Of a stretch of DNA of 8,721 bases, positions 1 to 4,406 are shown one piece after another (the stretch's first letter is position 1; every line of letters begins with the position of its first letter). Origin of the DNA: an uncultured Oscillospiraceae bacterium. GTDB taxonomy: Bacteria > Bacillota > Clostridia > Oscillospirales > Oscillospiraceae. The notes beneath the pieces were generated by a model. The model worked only from the letters and a program-made list of their open reading frames with translations. It was not told where the DNA came from and did no database searches. The DNA is taken from contig CAJUQN010000103.1 in NCBI GenBank assembly GCA_910588625.1, positions 1 to 8,721 on the forward strand, given 5' to 3'. A program made the position numbers and the translations under genes.

Positions 1-106
1 TGCCGTAAGCCTCCAGCAGATTCACCGCGCCCCACACGCCCAGGCCAGCGCCCAGGGCGATCACCAGGGTTTTCAAAACGTCGATTGCAGACTGAAAAAA
101 TGCCAT
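1..106 (-). CDS. Maff2 family small membrane protein (partial, 3' end outside window)
   Basis: The minus strand from 106 encodes 35 codons starting MAFFQSAIDVLKTLVIALGA and continuing through a Gly/Ala-rich hydrophobic stretch to LLEAYG, where the window ends. This matches my memory of Maff2 proteins, which are short hydrophobic proteins encoded directly after VirD4 in clostridial ICEs and probably lie in the membrane as part of the conjugative type IV secretion apparatus. A clear ribosome binding site (GGAGGT, 116-111) lies four bases upstream of the ATG, which fixes the start. The gene follows the VirD4 reading frame after a 68-base gap, so it is likely co-transcribed with it. The biochemical role of the family is not established. 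Confidence 0.85.
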   Translation of the reverse strand, partial: MAFFQSAIDVLKTLVIALGAGLGVWGAVNLLEAYG

Positions 107-174
107 AAGTACCTCCGAAAATTTTTAGATTTTTGAAGGCACATTTTCCCTTTCCTTTTATTCCGCCCTGCCCC

Positions 175-1548
175 TTATTCCGGGGCGGCGGTATCATCCT
201 CCTCTGATACGTCTACCTCGTACACGTCATAGACCTCGGAGGGCTTGGGTTTGAGCCGGGTGGACAGAAAGCGCGTGATGTCGAACGTGTTTTTCTTGTC
301 CCCGTCGGCAAGGTACTTGTAGTTGGGATGCCGGGTGATGTCGTATTTATCCGAGAGGAAAGGCCGGACGCCCCGCAGTTGCAGGATGCACTTTCCCCCG
401 TCCAGTACCGCCAGCTCGTCCACATCCATCAGGGCCTTGCCCAGCTTCTGATAGTTCAGCGAGTGGGACAGCTCCCGGCCCCGGCTTTCGCCGGTGTTGA
501 AGGTGTCGATGGTCTCTTTTCCCAGGGCGGTGGAAAGGTCTTTCAGCGTAGACGGTTCTTTTCCGCCCAGGAAGATGGAGCAGTCGCAGTTGCCGATGAT
601 GGTGTCGGCGTTGTCCTTGTAAATGGCCTTGAGCTGGCTTTGGGCCTGGAGGACGAGGCAGGCGGAGATCTCCCGGCTGCGGATGGTAGCCATCAGCTTT
701 TCCAGGCGGGGGATCTGCCCAATGTTGGCGCACTCGTCGATCAGGCACCGCACATGGACGGGCAGACGGCCCCCATACACATCATCCGCCTTTTCACACA
801 GCAGGTTGAAAAGCTGGGTATAGCATAGGGAAATCAAAAAATTAAAGCTATCATCCGTATCACTCATGATAAGGAACAGCGCCGTTTTTTCATCGCCCAG
901 GGTGTCCAGCTCCAGCTCGTCATAGGCGGTAACGTCCCGCACTTCCGCAATGTCGAAGGGGGCCAGCCGTGCGCCGCAGCTCACAAGTATGCTCTTAGCG
1001 GTTTTGCCCGCCGCTAAGCGATATTTAGCATATTGGCGCACAGCGAAGTGATTGGGGTCCCGTTCTTCCAGTTCCTCAAACATCAAATCAACGGGATTCT
1101 TAAATTCCTCATCGTCCTCCCGGACCTCCATGGCGTTGATGAACTCAATAAGGGTGGCGAAGTTCTGCTCCTCCACCGGGGCCTCATAGTGGATAAATCC
1201 GATGAGGGCGCAGTACAGCAGGGTCTCAGCCTTGGTCCAAAATTCGTCACCGCCCTTTTGCTCCCCTTTTGTGTTGGCAATCAGGGTTGTTACCAGCTTT
1301 AAGATGTCTTTTTCGCTGTGAATGTACGTGAAAGGATTGTAGCGCATGGACTTCTTAAAGTTGATCGTGTTGAAAATCTTGATCCTGTACCCATTGCGCT
1401 GGAGTAATTTTCCAGCGTTGATCACGATGTCCCCTTTGGGGTCAGTGACTACGAAGGAAACTGGATAAGTTTTCGACGTGCATTGCATCAGGTTTGGGGT
1501 GAGGAAAAACCTCGTTTTGCCGCTGCCGGAACCGCCAACGATAGGCCT
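175..1548 (-). pseudogene. VirD4/TraG-type conjugative coupling ATPase, 5' truncated
   Basis: Coupling proteins of this family sit at the inner membrane, bind the relaxase-DNA complex and feed it to the type IV secretion channel. The open frame begins right after an in-frame TGA (1551-1549) and encodes VGGSGSGKTR, a complete Walker A motif, then TPNLM. The first ATG is at 1488. From that Met, the motif TDPKGD is at residues 15-20 and Walker B CLIDE near 248-252, followed by GQIPRLEKLMATIRSR and a long conserved C-terminal half. The N-terminal membrane segments and the roughly 130 residues that normally precede Walker A are missing. Starting at 1488 would also lose Walker A, so no functional ATPase is expected unless the frame is restored. 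The upstream sequence belongs to another reading frame (see 1442-2317). Maff2 follows, which is the usual neighbour. I am sure of the family and fairly sure the gene is broken. Whether the break is biological or an assembly fault is open. Confidence 0.88.
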
Positions 1549-2317
1549 TCATGGGTTCCTCACAGTTTTCAAAGCTGAATTGGAGTGTGGGGCATTTTGC
1601 GGCGCCCATCTCAAGCCCCTCCATCTGCCCCAAACCGCTCCACTCCAAATTGACCGCCTCAATAGCAATGCAGGCGGAGGCAATATCCCGGTTGGAAAAA
1701 TCATGAGCGGCCATCCTCCCGGCGATCTGTTCTGTGTCCCGGATGCTGCCCATGAAGTACGCGCAGGTCAAGATCAAATTCCGCTCCGCCTGGGTAAAAA
1801 CGGGGCCGTTCTGTTCATAGTCCTTCAAAAGCCTCACGGCAGGGGCGATGTCGTGCCCCAGGCCATGGGCATAGTAAGGAGTGGAGCGCAGGATAATCTC
1901 CTTTTCTATCTCAGTGGCCACTACGGGATTGACATAGCCGTTCAAACCCTCAAAACAGGATTTGTCCAGATACTCCGCAAGCTGTCGCAGTTCCCGGAGT
2001 TCCCTGCTGCCATGCTCGATCCCAATGGTGTCGGCAAACCTGCAAAGGAGCAGCCATTCGTTCGGGCGCGGTTCGATCATATGGGTGTAGTCAGTGTGCC
2101 CGGTGTAGCTGGCCGTCACCGTATAGCCGGTGGCGGAGCGGGTGCTGGATGTGCCGGTGTAGGTGGCTGTGGCGGTGTAGAAGCCGTTCTCGCCGCCGGA
2201 CCACTCCACCGCGCCCAGGGTCAGGGTCTTGCCCCCGTCCGTGATGGTCTTGGGGATCAGCTCCAGGTCGGCGTCGGACAGGTTGGGATAGGTGCGGGTG
2301 GCGGACAGGCTGCGCAT
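1442..2317 (-). CDS. Chimeric open reading frame: ICE membrane-protein-like fragment fused to an unrecognised domain
   Basis: This 291-codon frame is open but reads as three unrelated pieces. Residues 3 to about 75 (RTYPNLSDADLELIPKTI, then FYTATATYTGTSSTRSATGY) resemble the beta-rich repeats of large membrane-associated proteins of clostridial ICEs (CD1107-like). That is from memory, with modest confidence. From about residue 80 (IEPRPNEWLLLCRFADTIGI) to about 257 (FSFENCEEPMKAY) is a mostly helical, soluble-looking sequence that I do not recognise. The last 35 or so codons are the VirD4 gene read in the wrong frame across its Walker A region. The ATG at 2317 is formed from relaxase sequence (NSVNA codons) and has no Shine-Dalgarno sequence, so the ORF is probably not a native gene. 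An alternative is a real fusion gene created by rearrangement. Gene finders will call it, but its product name should stay hypothetical. Confidence 0.45.
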   Translation of the reverse strand: MRSLSATRTYPNLSDADLELIPKTITDGGKTLTLGAVEWSGGENGFYTATATYTGTSSTRSATGYTVTASYTGHTDYTHMIEPRPNEWLLLCRFADTIGIEHGSRELRELRQLAEYLDKSCFEGLNGYVNPVVATEIEKEIILRSTPYYAHGLGHDIAPAVRLLKDYEQNGPVFTQAERNLILTCAYFMGSIRDTEQIAGRMAAHDFSNRDIASACIAIEAVNLEWSGLGQMEGLEMGAAKCPTLQFSFENCEEPMKAYRWRFRQRQNEVFPHPKPDAMHVENLSSFLRSH

Positions 2318-2663
2318 TCACCGAGTTGAATACCAAATGGGAGTGGATATGCCCTTTATCGACATGGGTGGCGATCACCACCTCATAATCGGCCAAATAC
2401 TCCGCCGCAAATTCCTTTGCGATCTCCAGCGCCAACTCCGGGGACACCTCGCCGGGTTTGAAGGACTGGATAATATGGTAGCACTGGCGACCACCCATCT
2501 TCCCGACCTCTCTTTTGGTGTCCAGCATCTGACGGCATTCCCGGCCAGGGTCACAATTCTGATGAGCGGTGAGGATCTGGCCGTCGGTCTTGTCGCCATT
2601 CAGCACATACTGGATGATCCGGTCTATTCGGGCACTTCGGGCTAGAATCTTGGTAATGGCCAC
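2091..2663 (-). pseudogene. MOBP-type relaxase, N-terminal fragment only
   Basis: Relaxases nick the transfer origin and pilot the DNA strand into the recipient. Translation from the GTG at 2663 gives VAITKILARSARIDRIIQYV, the usual beginning of clostridial ICE relaxases (Relaxase/Mobilisation nuclease domain, pfam03432). Tyr19 in QYVLNGDKT is the likely catalytic tyrosine. The metal-binding motif HVDKGHIHSH lies at residues 100-109, followed by LVFNSVNA. Similarity ends at about residue 117 (near 2313). The remaining codons to the stop at 2091 are Pro/Arg/His-rich nonsense produced by reading the adjoining fragment out of frame. Full-length relatives run several hundred residues. GTG is chosen over the ATG at 2711 because GGAGG at 2674-2670 lies six bases upstream and because family members start at this residue; the 2711 ATG lies just upstream of the terminator hairpin. 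All catalytic motifs are present, but the rest of the protein is lost. Confidence 0.85.
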
Positions 2664-2674
2664 GTCTTTCCTCC

Positions 2675-2710
2675 AAAAAATGAGGGCGGACTCTTTCGAG
2701 TCCACCCTCA
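2675..2710 (-). terminator. Rho-independent terminator of the nitroreductase-DUF1349 unit
   Basis: On the minus strand a 13-bp stem (2710-2698 with 2693-2681) closes a GAAA tetraloop and is followed at once by six U residues (2680-2675). The only non-Watson-Crick position is a G.U wobble when read as minus-strand RNA, but a C/A mismatch on the plus strand, so the hairpin is suited to minus-strand transcription. It starts 12 bases after the DUF1349 stop codon. Its U tract directly abuts the GGAGG of the relaxase. Confidence 0.92.
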
Positions 2711-2722
2711 AAATGCCGCCGC

Positions 2723-3334
2723 TTATTCTTCATCTGGGGCCTGCCCGTCATGGGCCAGCCATTTGCACTCGGTGAGTTCCATGTCCGTAAAAACCGCTGT
2801 GAAGGAGGAGTCCTCCGGACTGCAAGCGTAGACGCCGAACCTGATCCGGCCTGCGCCCTCCCACATATGGCATACCCGCATCTGGATGAAGTGCTCTCCG
2901 TCTTGGGAACATTCAATGCAATAGTCGTCCTCCCTCCGGCTGAACCGATACCACATGGTCTTGACCTGCGCCGGGATGGCAGTGGTGGCCCAGTCTGACC
3001 AGCCGTGGTTGGTGACCACGCTGCCCAGGTGCTGAAATTCCTCGTTTTCATACTCCACCGAGCCCTTGAGCCAGTTTTCGCCGTCCAGATACATGACGAT
3101 TCCGCACTGGTCAAAGCGGTGGTGCGCCCCGGTGAAATCGGTTTTGACTACGAAGGAGAAAAACTTTTCCTCCGTTTCCATCTGGAGCACCGGAGCGTTA
3201 TCGTTGCGGAAATGGTAATAGGTCCTCTGCCATAAATCGGTGCCCGGCATGGTGGTGATCTCGATTCTTCCGTGCTCCACCGCGTACCGCTCCGGCGCTC
3301 GGAGCCAGTTCAATTGATTGACGTCAAAGCTCAT
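2723..3334 (-). CDS. DUF1349 domain protein (concanavalin-like fold)
   Basis: The 203-residue product begins MSFDVNQLNWLRAPERYAVE and carries features of the DUF1349 family throughout: TDLWQRTYYHFRNDNAPVL, FSFVVKTDF, CGIVMYLDGENWLKGSVEYE, SVVTNHGWSDWAT and the closing RIRFGVYACSPEDSSFTAVF. Family members are single-domain beta-sandwich proteins of about 200 residues, so this one is complete. They are cytoplasmic, with no signal peptide here, and their reaction or ligand is not well established. The ATG lies nine bases after the nitroreductase stop, with GAGGG at about 3343-3339 as ribosome binding site. The two genes therefore form one transcript that ends at the terminator at 2710-2675. Nothing in the protein points to conjugation; it is cargo of the element. 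Confidence in the family is high and in any function low. Confidence 0.88.
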   Translation of the reverse strand: MSFDVNQLNWLRAPERYAVEHGRIEITTMPGTDLWQRTYYHFRNDNAPVLQMETEEKFFSFVVKTDFTGAHHRFDQCGIVMYLDGENWLKGSVEYENEEFQHLGSVVTNHGWSDWATTAIPAQVKTMWYRFSRREDDYCIECSQDGEHFIQMRVCHMWEGAGRIRFGVYACSPEDSSFTAVFTDMELTECKWLAHDGQAPDEE

Positions 3335-3343
3335 ACCGATCCC

Positions 3344-4012
3344 TCATTTCCATTGAAAATTTTCTGTCCCCGCGCCGAGCTCAAAGTGATATTTTGCGAT
3401 GCCCAGATCCATTTTTACATAGAAGGCGTGGCCCGGCTGGGCGGACACTCTGCCGTCCTTCTCCAGCGTGAACAGGAACTTCTGCTGGTTCACCGCTGTA
3501 GGCGCCAGCAGAACGGCTTCCATCCCCGCCTTGAACCAATCGGGCATGGGCCCGTCCACCTTGGACACCTCCTCCATGGTCTTGGATTTGTGGGGAACGC
3601 CTTGCGTGGTTCCATGGCCCACCGCGATAACAGCGGCCAGCTTTTCCCCTTCGTCCAGGGTATAGGCAGACTTCACCTTGCTGAACGTCAACGCCACCCA
3701 GCAGGTGTTCAGCCCCATCGCCTGGGAGCGCAGTACCAGCCGCTCTCCCCAGTAGCCGCACTTCTCCTGTAGATCAGGTCCCGCCTTGCCCACCAGGGCG
3801 AAGTAGTTGGTTACCCCGCTGAACTTACCGTATCGGGCCATGGAGCCCTCAAAGGCTTTGGGTTCGTTAGCCACCAGCTGAATATGCAGGCCGTTTTCCC
3901 GGTTGCAGGCATCCACCTCTGCCCGGAGCCGGGCCAGCTCGTCCGGCTTTAAGGGCTTGTTCAAATACTGCCGGACGCTGTGCCGGACCTGAATCGCTTC
4001 CAATTCTGTCAT
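3344..4012 (-). CDS. Nitroreductase family protein (TM1586-type)
   Basis: Nitroreductases are FMN-dependent NAD(P)H oxidoreductases acting on nitro compounds, quinones and similar acceptors in the cytoplasm. The 222-residue product opens with MTELEAIQVRHSVRQYLNKP, in which RHSVRQY (10-16) is the typical FMN-phosphate-binding start. The middle part has CGYWGERLVLRSQAMGLNTC (85-104). The second half has APTAVNQQ (170-177) and MDLGIAKYHFELGA (201-214), the pattern of the TM1586-like branch (pfam14512). The length is normal for that branch. The start at 4012 is preferred over the upstream ATG at 4066 because GGAGGA (4026-4021) stands eight bases before it, and because the longer version would run through the promoter. 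The gene is first in a two-gene unit with DUF1349. The substrate cannot be read from the sequence. Confidence 0.9.
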   Translation of the reverse strand: MTELEAIQVRHSVRQYLNKPLKPDELARLRAEVDACNRENGLHIQLVANEPKAFEGSMARYGKFSGVTNYFALVGKAGPDLQEKCGYWGERLVLRSQAMGLNTCWVALTFSKVKSAYTLDEGEKLAAVIAVGHGTTQGVPHKSKTMEEVSKVDGPMPDWFKAGMEAVLLAPTAVNQQKFLFTLEKDGRVSAQPGHAFYVKMDLGIAKYHFELGAGTENFQWK

Positions 4013-4043
4013 GTACGAGTTCCTCCAATCATTGGCTGACCCT

Positions 4044-4052
4044 ATTATAGCA
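4044..4052 (-). promoter_or_regulatory. Extended -10 promoter for the nitroreductase-DUF1349 unit
   Basis: The minus strand reads TGCTATAAT (4052-4044), a perfect -10 hexamer with the TG extension. The -35 region 17 bases further up is poor (TTTCCC), as is common for extended -10 promoters. Transcription would start near 4037, giving a leader of about 25 bases that contains the GGAGGA of the nitroreductase gene. The promoter lies 31 bases after the mobC stop. Confidence 0.75.
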
Positions 4053-4082
4053 CATGGCCGACACAAGGGAAATCGAAACGGT

Positions 4083-4406
4083 CTATTTTTTCGCCACCTG
4101 GTACATCAGCTCGTAGACCTGATCCAGCAGGTACAGACCACGCTTGGCATCCTCGGCCCTGGCGATCCCAGCGTTGACGCTGCGGGCGATCTGATTGATA
4201 TTCACACCAATCTTGTGGACTTCCCAACGCAAATCTTTGATCTCCTGGGAGGGACGGGCTCGGACGGGCACCCCCTCAATGAGACGGACCAGGTAGGCCC
4301 GTTTACTCAGGCCGCACTGCTTGGACTGGTCGGAAAGCATTTGGAACTGCGCTGGAGTCAGCTCAATGTGAAAATGATGTTTTCCCTTGCTGTCTGTTTT
4401 ACTCAT
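4083..4406 (-). CDS. mobC: MobC-like relaxosome accessory protein
   Basis: MobC proteins bind the transfer origin and help the relaxase melt and nick it. The 107-residue product MSKTDSKGKHHFHIELTPAQ continues with FQMLSDQSKQCGLSKRAYLV (21-40), which looks like the ribbon-helix-helix DNA-binding part. It then has KIGVNINQIARSVNAG (65-80), the conserved MobC block. The length fits the family. The ATG at 4406 is preceded by a near-perfect AAAGGAGGTGC, so the longer in-frame extension back to 4607 across the hairpin-rich spacer is rejected. In related elements the relaxase follows mobC at once. Here a two-gene cargo unit of about 1.4 kb separates them. The gene appears intact, so the protein could still bind the adjacent oriT-like spacer. 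Confidence 0.9.
   Translation of the reverse strand: MSKTDSKGKHHFHIELTPAQFQMLSDQSKQCGLSKRAYLVRLIEGVPVRARPSQEIKDLRWEVHKIGVNINQIARSVNAGIARAEDAKRGLYLLDQVYELMYQVAKK

Noticed and set aside
1478..2329. 283-codon plus-strand frame
   Set aside because: Antisense shadow across the chimeric region, with no ribosome binding site and low-complexity Gly-rich end.
4399..4406. ATGAGTAA stop-start overlap between the surface-protein frame and mobC as translational coupling
   Set aside because: The overlapping stop belongs to the spurious read-through tail of the truncated surface protein, not to a genuine gene end.
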